Positions 1 to 7,592 of a DNA stretch of 59,242 nucleotides are shown in pieces (positions within the stretch are counted from its first letter, which is position 1; each line of letters starts with the position of its first letter). Origin of the DNA: an uncultured Romboutsia sp. GTDB lineage: Bacteria; Bacillota; Clostridia; Peptostreptococcales; Peptostreptococcaceae. A program made the position numbers and the translations under genes. The notes under the pieces are model-generated. The model was given only the letters and a program-made list of their open reading frames with translations. It had not been told where the DNA came from and searched no databases. Where the stretch lies: assembly GCA_937907205.1 (NCBI GenBank), contig CALESE010000085.1, forward strand, positions 1-59,242. The letters are read 5' to 3'.

Positions 1-14
1 GTGGGAGTTTTATA

Positions 15-350
15 ATGAATATTTTTAGAGAATTATTTGGTGATGTTTATAAGAGTAAAATATTTTGGACTGTAATTATTGTTAAAGCATTATCTTCTTG
101 TATTGATAGTCTATTGTATTTTTTTGATATAAATATAAACTTAGGGGATACTATTAGTATATTACTTAATACATACTTATTGGTTTATATTCATATTTAT
201 ATTATTAAATCTCTAAAAGATAATAATCAAGAAACTAGAATTAGTTTAAAAACTTTTATATTTTCTAGTATATTAACTTGGTTTATTTTCTTTTATCTTA
301 CTTATTTAAATATAAATAACATAAAAAGCCGAAATGAATTTTTCAACTAA
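15..350 (+). CDS. Small hydrophobic membrane protein, unknown function
   Basis: A 111-residue protein that I do not recognise. It has three hydrophobic stretches (about residues 17-37, 42-66 and 78-100) separated by short charged links, so it is probably an integral membrane protein with three helices. The ATG has a good ribosome binding site (GGGAG, 7 bases upstream). The stop codon sits inside the loop of a bidirectional terminator shared with the facing exporter gene. The upstream neighbour is outside the window, so operon membership cannot be judged. Confidence 0.6.
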   Translation: MNIFRELFGDVYKSKIFWTVIIVKALSSCIDSLLYFFDININLGDTISILLNTYLLVYIHIYIIKSLKDNNQETRISLKTFIFSSILTWFIFFYLTYLNINNIKSRNEFFN

Positions 351-368
351 AAATCATTTCGGCTTTTT
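323..368. terminator. Bidirectional intrinsic terminator
   Basis: Perfect 15-bp arms (323-337 and 354-368) with A-rich and T-rich flanks, lying between two convergent genes. It serves both, and contains the stop codon of the plus-strand gene in its loop. Confidence 0.9.
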
Positions 369-869
369 TTAATCATTAATTGGTTTTTCTTTATGTGAAT
401 TTAATATTTTTCCACTTATTAAAAACTTTTTATATTCTAATCTAGAATATGTTCTAAACATTGATGATGCAACTAATACTCCAAGTGCTATAGATCCACT
501 TGCAAACATTACGTTTGAACCTATAGTCATTGCTTCTTGAAAATTATTTTGTATCATATAAAACATTGTATTATATAAACCAAGACCAGGTATTAAAGTA
601 ATTATTCCTGGTATAACAAACAATATTGTTGGTTTTTTGAATTTTCTAGATAATATTTCACACAATGTTGATGCTATAAAAGCAGCTATAAAATTAGAAA
701 ACATTGTATCAAAATTACTTCTCATTAAAAGTATATATATAGTCCATGATATCATACCCACTGATCCAGATATAAATAATGTTTTTCTAGGAGAGTTTAG
801 GAATACTGCAAATCCTACTGCTGCCAAAAATGAAAATACTATATGTATATAAAGTGGCATCCAAATCAT
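369..869 (-). CDS. Threonine/serine exporter ThrE family, small subunit (ThrE_2, YjjB-like)
   Basis: A 166-residue membrane protein with about five hydrophobic helices. The segment PGIITLIPGLGLYNTMFYMI (about residues 87-106) is the family signature of the C-terminal half of ThrE-type exporters. In actinobacteria both halves are one protein. In Firmicutes and enterics they are split, as here, and the two parts form one transporter for threonine/serine or small dicarboxylates. Its ATG overlaps the stop codon of the upstream large subunit (TAATG), which indicates translational coupling. Substrate is inferred from the family only. Confidence 0.85.
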   Translation of the reverse strand: MIWMPLYIHIVFSFLAAVGFAVFLNSPRKTLFISGSVGMISWTIYILLMRSNFDTMFSNFIAAFIASTLCEILSRKFKKPTILFVIPGIITLIPGLGLYNTMFYMIQNNFQEAMTIGSNVMFASGSIALGVLVASSMFRTYSRLEYKKFLISGKILNSHKEKPIND

Positions 870-1669
870 TATAATGTACCTCCCATTTTTATATATACGT
901 TAATTATCATACCTACTCCTGCCGCTATTGATGTTGCAATCATTCCTGCATCAAATGCACGAGTTATCCCTGATACTAATTCTCCTGATATTAAATCTCT
1001 TACACCTTTTATGAATGGTACCCCTGGAAGTAAGGGCATTATTGAACCTACTATAAGCATTTTTGGTGTTTCAAGTATACCGATCTCAGTAAGTGCTACC
1101 CCAGCTATTGATATTATTATAGACGCTATTAATGTAGCAAATATTGATATACGACTTATTTTCATAACTTTATCATAGGTTACCATTGCTATTACTGATG
1201 TTATAAGAGTTAGCATAAATGTTATTAAATTATCTCCACCAGCTAATACAGCAAAACTAGAAGAACCTATTGCCGTAGCTATATTTACTGCTAATCTTGA
1301 ATATGGTGGTTTATACTCTGTATCATCATCTAGACTCTTTAACTCTTTTATTGCTTGTCCTATACTTATGTCAGTATTACTTACAAATCTTCTACTAAAA
1401 TCATTTAATAAATCTACTTTGTTTAAATTTATACATCTATTCTTTATTACTTTCATAAAAGAATATCCATCAAATCTATCATCAGATATTATTATTACAT
1501 TAGGTGTCAAAAATACGTTAATATGATAAAAACCTCTTGATTTACATATTCTTACAACACTATCTTCTACTCTATATGTCTCAGCTCCATTTGCAAGCAT
1601 TAATTCTCCAGCAAATATTGCTAGTCTTAGGACATCTTTTTTGTATTCATGTTTTTCTTTATATTTCAT
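869..1669 (-). CDS. Threonine/serine exporter ThrE family, large subunit (ThrE_1, YjjP-like)
   Basis: A 266-residue protein. The N-terminal region up to about residue 110 is soluble and has the family hallmarks LANGAETYRVEDSV (about 25-38) and the following FLTPNVIIIS strand. The remainder (about 128-262) carries five hydrophobic helices. In bacterial ThrE proteins this hydrolase-like N-terminal part is thought to be cytoplasmic. It is followed by the small subunit with overlapping stop and start codons, so the two are one exporter unit. The start is set by AGGAGGGC just before the ATG. It is transcribed divergently from the aldo/keto reductase gene. Confidence 0.88.
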   Translation of the reverse strand: MKYKEKHEYKKDVLRLAIFAGELMLANGAETYRVEDSVVRICKSRGFYHINVFLTPNVIIISDDRFDGYSFMKVIKNRCINLNKVDLLNDFSRRFVSNTDISIGQAIKELKSLDDDTEYKPPYSRLAVNIATAIGSSSFAVLAGGDNLITFMLTLITSVIAMVTYDKVMKISRISIFATLIASIIISIAGVALTEIGILETPKMLIVGSIMPLLPGVPFIKGVRDLISGELVSGITRAFDAGMIATSIAAGVGMIINVYIKMGGTL

Positions 1670-1692
1670 AAATGCCCTCCTATATGGTTATT

Positions 1693-1834
1693 TTTAATTT
1701 AAATACATTATATAATTTTATCAAATATATAAAATATATCAATATAAAAATTATTACAATTATATATTGATATTATTTCCATTAAGTTTAATTTCATGGT
1801 ATGATTATTGTATAATTTAATTTAAATACATTAT
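1693..1834. repeat. 19-bp exact direct repeat in the divergent intergenic region
   Basis: TTTAATTTAAATACATTAT occurs exactly at 1693-1711 and again at 1816-1834, 123 bp apart, one copy near each of the divergent genes. The second copy starts at the last base of a TATAAT (1811-1816) that may be the -10 element of the aldo/keto reductase gene. The AT bias makes chance similarity easier, but 19 exact bases including a central C is notable. It could be a regulator site or a leftover duplication. Confidence 0.5.
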
Positions 1835-1856
1835 TTTAATAGTAGGGGGATTAAAA

Positions 1857-2678
1857 TTGAATAAATATATAAAATTGTCAAATGGATTAAATATGCCTAA
1901 AATAGGTTTTGGTACTTATAAAACAGGTAGTGATGAAGAAACAATAATATCTATTAAAGAAGCTCTTAATAATGGATATAGACAAATAGATACTGCTTCT
2001 TTTTATAATAATGAGGTTGGAATTGGTAAAGGTATAAAAGAAAGTAATGTTCCTAGAGAAGAAATATTTTTAGTAAGTAAAGTATGGAATGATGATCAAG
2101 GATATGAAAATACTATAAAATCATTCAATGAATCTTTAAAAAAATTGGATACAGATTACTTAGACTTATACTTAGTTCATTGGCCTACTAAATTAAATAA
2201 TGAAACATGGAAAGCTTTAGAGAGTTTATATAAAGAAGGTAAAGTAAAATCTATAGGGGTATGTAATTTTAAAGAAAATCATTTAGAAGATTTAATGAAA
2301 AATGCTGAGATAATGCCCATGGTAAATCAAATTGAAATACACCCTAAACGTACTCAAAAAGATATTATATCTTACTGTCATAAAAAAAACATACAGGTTG
2401 TAGCATGGGGGCCATTATCTAGAGGTAAGGTTTTATCTGAGCCTATTATGATTGAATTAGCTAATAAATATAATAAAGATATTGGCCAAATAATACTTAG
2501 ATGGCACATTCAAAATAATATAATCCCTATACCTAAATCAAGTAATCCTCAAAGGATAAAGTCAAATATTGATATATTTAATTTTGAATTAACTAAGGAA
2601 GATATGATAAAAATAGATTCTTTAAATAATGATGAATTTATATCAACTTGCCCAGAAGGAACTACATATTTTGAATAA
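1857..2678 (+). CDS. Aldo/keto reductase
   Basis: A 273-residue NAD(P)H-dependent aldo/keto reductase of the single-domain barrel type (AKR5-like, related to 2,5-diketo-gluconate reductases and YvgN/YtbE). The catalytic tetrad is visible as D45, Y50, K75 and H108, in the motifs GYRQIDTASFYNNE, SKVW and LVHWP. IPIPKSS near residue 217 is the usual cofactor-phosphate binding stretch. Length is normal for the family. The start is a TTG seven bases after GGGGGA. A terminator follows. Physiological substrate is unknown; small aldehydes are typical. Confidence 0.93.
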   Translation: MNKYIKLSNGLNMPKIGFGTYKTGSDEETIISIKEALNNGYRQIDTASFYNNEVGIGKGIKESNVPREEIFLVSKVWNDDQGYENTIKSFNESLKKLDTDYLDLYLVHWPTKLNNETWKALESLYKEGKVKSIGVCNFKENHLEDLMKNAEIMPMVNQIEIHPKRTQKDIISYCHKKNIQVVAWGPLSRGKVLSEPIMIELANKYNKDIGQIILRWHIQNNIIPIPKSSNPQRIKSNIDIFNFELTKEDMIKIDSLNNDEFISTCPEGTTYFE

Positions 2679-2692
2679 AAATTTCATTGAAG

Positions 2693-2728
2693 AAGCCTAC
2701 TTAAATTATTTTAAATAGGCTTTCTTTT
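2693..2728. terminator. Bidirectional intrinsic terminator
   Basis: 13-bp arms (2693-2705, 2710-2722) with one mismatch and T-rich tail TTTCTTTT, between the convergent aldo/keto reductase and a small membrane-protein gene. Confidence 0.85.
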
Positions 2729-3083
2729 AAAACCAGATTTTCCCTACTGGCATTACAAAAGTTACAAAAAATATAAAACTTTTTAGATTTAGTACTGAAC
2801 GTTTCAATACTGCTACTTCATAGTCTTCACTTATAATATCATATCTTTTTTCGTTAATAGCATATATAGTGACAAAGCTTATAAATATTAATAAAGCATT
2901 AGATAAAACACAAAGTAGAGCTATCTCTATTATATCCAATATATTAAAAAGGTCTGACTTATACAAAAGTATAGCTAAATAACTTGGTATTATTATCATA
3001 AATATCCATGTAACTATACTTACTATCTTTTTATATTCATCTTTCCTTGACATTGATAATATATTTCTAACAAATTTAGCCAT
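2727..3083 (-). CDS. Small membrane protein, unknown function
   Basis: A 118-residue protein with two strong hydrophobic segments near residues 20-43 and 48-73 and a weaker one near the C-terminus. I do not recognise a family. A longer reading frame begins at 3113, but AAGGAGG lies within its first codons and is correctly placed (10 bases) for the ATG at 3083, so the shorter start MAKFVRN is chosen. It is monocistronic and shares its terminator with the aldo/keto reductase gene. Confidence 0.6.
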   Translation of the reverse strand: MAKFVRNILSMSRKDEYKKIVSIVTWIFMIIIPSYLAILLYKSDLFNILDIIEIALLCVLSNALLIFISFVTIYAINEKRYDIISEDYEVAVLKRSVLNLKSFIFFVTFVMPVGKIWF

Positions 3084-3147
3084 AACATCACTCCCTCCTT
3101 TATATATTACCAAATTTTCACAATATAAAATAGATTAAATATAATAA

Positions 3148-3257
3148 TTATAATGGACCATTTAGACCTTCTCCATACCTATCTTCGTAAGCATTTATAC
3201 TTTTTTTAGTTTTCTAGTACATATAGATAGAGCTTCTGATTGAAAATTAAATAAATA
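3148..3257 (-). pseudogene. Degenerate short reading frame, possibly a Spo0E-like phosphatase remnant
   Basis: On the minus strand, about 37 codons read sensibly if one frameshift in a run of seven A (plus strand 3201-3207) is allowed. The upstream part reads FQSEALSICTRKLK and the downstream part SINAYEDRYGEGLNGPL before a stop at 3148. The pattern resembles the tail of small Spo0E-like aspartyl-phosphate phosphatases (S-x-x-LDxxI-x-x-Y), but the signature SxxLD is replaced by CTRKLKK. No start codon with a ribosome site was found. Identification is tentative; the frame break is clear. Confidence 0.3.
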
Positions 3258-3378
3258 CAATTACAATAAATATTACAATTGATGTTATATTTTAATAATT
3301 TTATGGTTTTTTTCGACAAGATATGATATTATACTATCAAGTAATAATACTAGATATTATATTTTAAAGGAGAACTAT

Positions 3379-4311
3379 ATGAAAAAAAAATATATTATTG
3401 CTCTATTAATAATATTATCGCTTTTTAGTGCTGGATTATTATTTGTAGGGAATTATTTTTACAATTTAGCTATAAATCCTTATACATCAAAAGATTCAAT
3501 ATTTGGTGAAGATGATGATAGTGGATTAGAAGTAAAAGAAGATACTCAATGGCTAGAAAAAAAATCAGGATATGAAGATGTTTACTTAACTTCATTTGAT
3601 AATCTTAAACTACATGGATATAAAGTAATAAATGAAAATAAAACTAATAAGTGGGCTGTCGTTGTTCATGGGTATACTAGTGAAGGTAAATTAGTTAGTT
3701 CAAAGGCAAAACATTTATATGATATGGGATATAATATATTAGTTCCAGATTTAAGATCTCATGGTCAAAGTGAAGGTGAATATATTGCTATGGGATGGGA
3801 TGATAGATTAGATATTATAGATTGGGTTAACTCAATCATAGACTCTGATAAAGATGCCGAAATAATATTACATGGTACTTCAATGGGTGCTGCAACAGTC
3901 CTTATGGTTTCAGGAGAAAAACTTCCTTCTAATGTTAAATCTATTGTTGCAGACTGTGGATATACATCAGTTTGGGATGAGTTTACTCACCAATTAAAAG
4001 CATTATATAACTTGCCATCATTCCCTGTTTTAAATGCATCTAGTATTGTAACAAAATTCAAAGCTGGATATTGGCTAGGTGAAGCTTCTACTTTAGAACA
4101 AGTAAAAAAATCTGAAACACCTATATTATATATTCATGGAGATAAAGATGATTTTGTTCCATACTATATGATGGATGAATTATATGAAAACACTAAGTCA
4201 GAAAAGGAAAAACTTACTATAAAAGATGCAGGTCACGCTGAAGGTGACTTAGTAGATCCAAAGCTTTACTGGTCTACTGTAGAAAACTTCTTAAATAAAT
4301 ATGTTAAATAA
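3379..4311 (+). CDS. Membrane-anchored or secreted alpha/beta hydrolase
   Basis: A 310-residue serine hydrolase of the alpha/beta fold (BAAT/DUF1749-like, close to Clostridial hydrolases annotated as alpha/beta fold family). An N-terminal hydrophobic helix (residues 5-27) acts as signal anchor. The fold is marked by VVHGYT (95-100), nucleophile elbow HGTSMG with S168, acid D257 in HGDKDDFVP and H286 in DAGHAEG, giving a complete catalytic triad. Activity is likely on an ester or peptide outside the membrane; substrate unknown. AAAGGAG precedes the ATG. It stands alone and ends in a terminator. Confidence 0.9.
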   Translation: MKKKYIIALLIILSLFSAGLLFVGNYFYNLAINPYTSKDSIFGEDDDSGLEVKEDTQWLEKKSGYEDVYLTSFDNLKLHGYKVINENKTNKWAVVVHGYTSEGKLVSSKAKHLYDMGYNILVPDLRSHGQSEGEYIAMGWDDRLDIIDWVNSIIDSDKDAEIILHGTSMGAATVLMVSGEKLPSNVKSIVADCGYTSVWDEFTHQLKALYNLPSFPVLNASSIVTKFKAGYWLGEASTLEQVKKSETPILYIHGDKDDFVPYYMMDELYENTKSEKEKLTIKDAGHAEGDLVDPKLYWSTVENFLNKYVK

Positions 4312-4342
4312 GGTTGCCTCTATTGGCAACCTTATTTATTTT
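4306..4342 (+). terminator. Intrinsic terminator of the hydrolase gene
   Basis: Perfect 13-bp arms (4306-4318, 4325-4337) with a six-base loop and T-rich tail; the gene's stop codon is inside the 5' arm. Confidence 0.9.
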
Positions 4343-4439
4343 GTGTATCTATTGTAGTTATTAATGAAATATCTCTTATTTCATGGTATACTATTAAAAA
4401 TATAATATTACAAAAGTATATTTTGATAATTAATCGGAG

Positions 4440-6047
4440 GTGTTTAATATTAATAATAAAAATATACAAAATATAAAAAAATCTTCAGATGCATTATGCA
4501 AAGAAAACTTATCTACTCATATTGTAATAACTGTAGTTATTACATTATTAACTATGATATTTGAAAAACTTCTAAATATAGATCATCACTATAATGTTTA
4601 TCCTGTATCTCAAGAGGCCATATTTTTTATGTTTCAACACTTTATTATGTCATTTATTGTTACAACAAGTATGAGGAATCATCACCTAAGTGCAAAAGAA
4701 GTGTTCTTAGAGTTCAAGTCAAGATTTAGAGAAATCACTTTAACTGGTCTGGTAATATCAATATTATCTTATGTATTGTTATTATCTATCTATCATTTAT
4801 CTAAAATACTTAATTTACTATTATACTTAATTACGTCAGCATTTGATATGCCATATTTAAATAATATGATAGAATTTACAGTTATCACTGGCTCTTATTT
4901 AGTATCTATTGTTATATATACTTTAGTTCCTGTTATATCAGCTTGCATTCTTTCAAAAGATGCAGACCATGAATTAAATGTACTTGGAGTATTTCGTGAA
5001 TGCTTTTTATTAATAGAAAGAAAACTTATAAAGTATGTTTTTTATTTTATTTCAAGTAGATTAATAATATTTTCTGGACTTAAATTCCTATTAGAATATA
5101 TATCAACAGATTCTTCTTTTGTCGTTGAGATACTTTTATCAGCTCCTATTACGATGCTTGAAATATTAGCTGAAATATACATACTAAACTTCTTTATGTA
5201 TATTGGAGATAAACATATGACTGATATATCTATTGAAACTATAACAGAATATACACATTCTAAAACTGAACTATCATCTATTTTTAAGAAGAATTATAAA
5301 AAAATTGGTCTTAAAGCTTTATATATATCATTAATATATATAGTAATATTTGCTACACTTAAATATATTGTATTTTTATTTTTAAAAGTTGATGCCTTAT
5401 TTAAAGATATTTTAAGTGTAATTTTAGATGTTATTGAATTTGGATTAATACTTAGAGCTACTCATAAAACAATAAAAAATCCTAATGATAGTATAAAAGA
5501 TATACTTATAATGAATAAAAAAAGTGTACTATATATATTACCAGTGTCTATATTTGTAGCAGTTTTATCTTTATTAGTATTTAAGCCTATATTTATTTTG
5601 TCTACAAATAAGGTTATGAATTTTGATTTTATGCTTGCTTCTCCCATATTTATGATAATAGCTGTTCTTCTTTGGTTGGTTATTGCTATAAGCGTGATAA
5701 TTTCCTTAGAGGTAGTAATTATATCTATATATGGTATGGAGATAGATAGACATGAAAATTTAAACCCAATAACTGAGCTACTAAGAAGTTCAAAGGGATT
5801 GTCTGGATATAAAACAAGATTTTTAAAGTTTATGTTTATAACTACAATAGATATTATTATAGTAATAATGTTTTTAGAGTATGTATCTTTGTATATGGCT
5901 AATGGTTGGTTGGTTCCTGTAATAGATTCTCTTCAATTTATAGCTAAGGCTGAGTTTATATCTAAATTAGCTATATGTATATTGGTCTTTGTTCCAAGAA
6001 GGCTTGATAGATATGTTAATAAGGAAAACCAAATATTATTTGAATAA
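4440..6047 (+). CDS. Large multi-spanning membrane protein, unknown function
   Basis: About 535 residues with roughly eleven to twelve hydrophobic helices and short charged loops; no soluble domain or recognised motif. The layout looks like two related halves (about 25-235 and 285-510), each beginning with a charged helix and ending in helices, which may reflect an internal duplication; this is only an impression. The start is odd: the only in-frame standard start is a GTG at 4440 that overlaps the ribosome site GGAGG (4436-4440). An ATT at 4449 is exactly eight bases downstream of that site. The gene is followed by a strong terminator. No function is proposed. Confidence 0.65.
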   Translation: MFNINNKNIQNIKKSSDALCKENLSTHIVITVVITLLTMIFEKLLNIDHHYNVYPVSQEAIFFMFQHFIMSFIVTTSMRNHHLSAKEVFLEFKSRFREITLTGLVISILSYVLLLSIYHLSKILNLLLYLITSAFDMPYLNNMIEFTVITGSYLVSIVIYTLVPVISACILSKDADHELNVLGVFRECFLLIERKLIKYVFYFISSRLIIFSGLKFLLEYISTDSSFVVEILLSAPITMLEILAEIYILNFFMYIGDKHMTDISIETITEYTHSKTELSSIFKKNYKKIGLKALYISLIYIVIFATLKYIVFLFLKVDALFKDILSVILDVIEFGLILRATHKTIKNPNDSIKDILIMNKKSVLYILPVSIFVAVLSLLVFKPIFILSTNKVMNFDFMLASPIFMIIAVLLWLVIAISVIISLEVVIISIYGMEIDRHENLNPITELLRSSKGLSGYKTRFLKFMFITTIDIIIVIMFLEYVSLYMANGWLVPVIDSLQFIAKAEFISKLAICILVFVPRRLDRYVNKENQILFE

Positions 6048-6072
6048 ATTAATTAAAAAAGTATTATTTATT

Positions 6073-6117
6073 AAGAGTTAGTATTTATAAATTTGTAAAT
6101 ACTAACTCTTTAATTTT
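6073..6117 (+). terminator. Intrinsic terminator
   Basis: Perfect 15-bp arms (6073-6087, 6096-6110) with an eight-base loop, downstream of the large membrane-protein gene. Confidence 0.9.
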
Positions 6118-6247
6118 AGATAAGGCAGTAATTTGTGCAACTAAAATTAATACTAACCAAAAACTTAAAAATACTTTATATTTTGTATAATTTCTTCTAT
6201 TTATTGTTAGAAGAGTTTCAAAACAATATAGAAAATAAAAAGTATCT
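6085..6247 (-). pseudogene. Possible 3' remnant of a membrane-protein gene
   Basis: The 6048-6443 stretch has no intact gene. On the minus strand about 50 codons are open and end at 6085, reading a hydrophobic segment FLSFWLVLILVAQITALSKI after a charged stretch, like the last helix of a membrane protein. There is no start codon or ribosome site, and the stop lies inside the plus-strand terminator. Plus-strand stretches further right (to about 6380) are also broken. I cannot name a family, and this may be chance in AT-rich DNA. Confidence 0.25.
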
Positions 6248-6364
6248 CAACAGACTCATTTAGAAGAAGCTGCTATTTTCTAAAACATAAAAAAATTTAA
6301 AGACTCTATTCCTTCTAATTATAAAAACTACGAGTATTTAATTAAAAATAAATTAGTAATAAAT

Positions 6365-6398
6365 AGAGGGTGTAGTTAAAAACGACACCCTCTTTACT
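6365..6398. terminator. Hairpin terminator
   Basis: Perfect 9-bp GC-richer arms (6365-6373, 6385-6393) with T-rich flanks. It is placed to end transcription of the minus-strand small membrane-protein gene at 6444. Confidence 0.7.
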
Positions 6399-6443
6399 TT
6401 ATATAATAGCTTATGGTACTACATTTTTATAAACTACCATTCT

Positions 6444-6761
6444 CTAAATTTGAGATTTATTTCCATTACATACCATATATGTAATAATATTAAGTACAAT
6501 AGCTATAAGAAGTACTGCTGAAACATTTGATACATTACCTAATGTATCCATCATTGCTGTGAAATCTTCTATATTTACTAAATGATTAGCATAAAATATT
6601 TGCATACATAAAGAAATAGCACATGAACTTATACTAATTCCTGAAATCACCCCTAAATTATTACTAACATAATTATCTTGTCTCATAAAAGTTATAATAG
6701 GAATTATCAATGCAATCAATCCAAATAGTAAGCTCCCTATATTTAACCAACCATATTCCAT
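6444..6761 (-). CDS. Conserved small membrane protein, three to four helices
   Basis: A 105-residue protein starting MEYGWLNIGSLLFGLIALII. This opening is shared by a widespread group of small Firmicute membrane proteins of unknown function, as far as I recall. Hydrophobic helices lie near residues 7-25, 35-55 and 75-98, with short polar links. A longer frame begins at 6776, but GGGGG at 6770-6774 is correctly spaced for the ATG at 6761. It stands alone. Function is unknown. Confidence 0.65.
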   Translation of the reverse strand: MEYGWLNIGSLLFGLIALIIPIITFMRQDNYVSNNLGVISGISISSCAISLCMQIFYANHLVNIEDFTAMMDTLGNVSNVSAVLLIAIVLNIITYMVCNGNKSQI

Positions 6762-7089
6762 AATAATAACCCCCATTCATATATAATTTAAATATTAGTT
6801 TTTATAATTTAATACACCATATTCAATTATTTTCAAATTTATATTTTTTCATATCATATATTATTCTTTTTTTAATACAAATATTTAAACATGGTTTTAC
6901 ATTATATAACAATGATTAACTTTAATTATATTATATTGCATTCCAGTAAACTTTTCAACTTCTATAAGTTGTTAATTAGTTTGCTTTTTGCAAATTAACT
7001 TATATAACTATTGTTAGTTTTCTCTTTTGTTAAAATTTATATAAAATAATGACACTTACATGTATAATATATTTCATGGGGTGATTATA

Positions 7090-7347
7090 TTGAAATTCTC
7101 TAATATTGATTTAAAGGTAAAAATTTATGTTGTAGTTTCAATAATTCTAATATTTAAGCTTATAACTAATCATTATTTTATACTTGATGTTCATGCTACA
7201 CATACTTTTGATTTATTTATAACTTTTATTGTTATTCAAATTGTGATTATATATTTAAAAAAATCAATTAACTATTTTTATAAAAAGTATCTATGTCTTA
7301 TATCACTTGGTATGTGGATTTATTTTATATTATTTGCCTTTTTATAA
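7090..7347 (+). CDS. Small membrane protein, unknown function
   Basis: An 85-residue protein with three hydrophobic helices (about 9-25, 36-57, 66-85) and a basic segment KKSINYFYKKY between the second and third. I do not recognise it. The frame opens at an ATG at 7060, but GGGG at 7078-7081 is eight bases before a TTG at 7090, which is the better start. A bidirectional terminator follows at 7443. The 283 bases upstream hold imperfect AT-rich inverted repeats but nothing I can assign. Confidence 0.55.
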   Translation: MKFSNIDLKVKIYVVVSIILIFKLITNHYFILDVHATHTFDLFITFIVIQIVIIYLKKSINYFYKKYLCLISLGMWIYFILFAFL

Positions 7348-7442
7348 TTTAGAAATATTGTTTATGATATAATTATTCTATTCTATTGCCATTTTGAAAT
7401 ATATTATCTAAAAAATGTTATTCATTTTCTTAAGTAATATAT

Positions 7443-7485
7443 AAAAAATACGCTTCTATAAATATTTTTAAGAAGCGTATTTTTT
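7443..7485. terminator. Bidirectional intrinsic terminator
   Basis: Perfect 15-bp arms (7443-7457, 7471-7485) with A and T runs at the outer edges, between the convergent small membrane gene and the FAD oxidoreductase gene. Confidence 0.9.
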
Positions 7486-7592
7486 ATAATTAACATATTT
7501 TCCATAATCTAATTTAATTATATAACTTTTGGAAAGAATACACACTTTATTTTAAAGAGATTCTACTGAATACATGAATTAGCTTTTATCAT

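Noticed and set aside
843..1178. 111-residue plus-strand open frame inside the exporter genes
   Set aside because: Low-complexity I/P/T-rich shadow of the ThrE coding frame.
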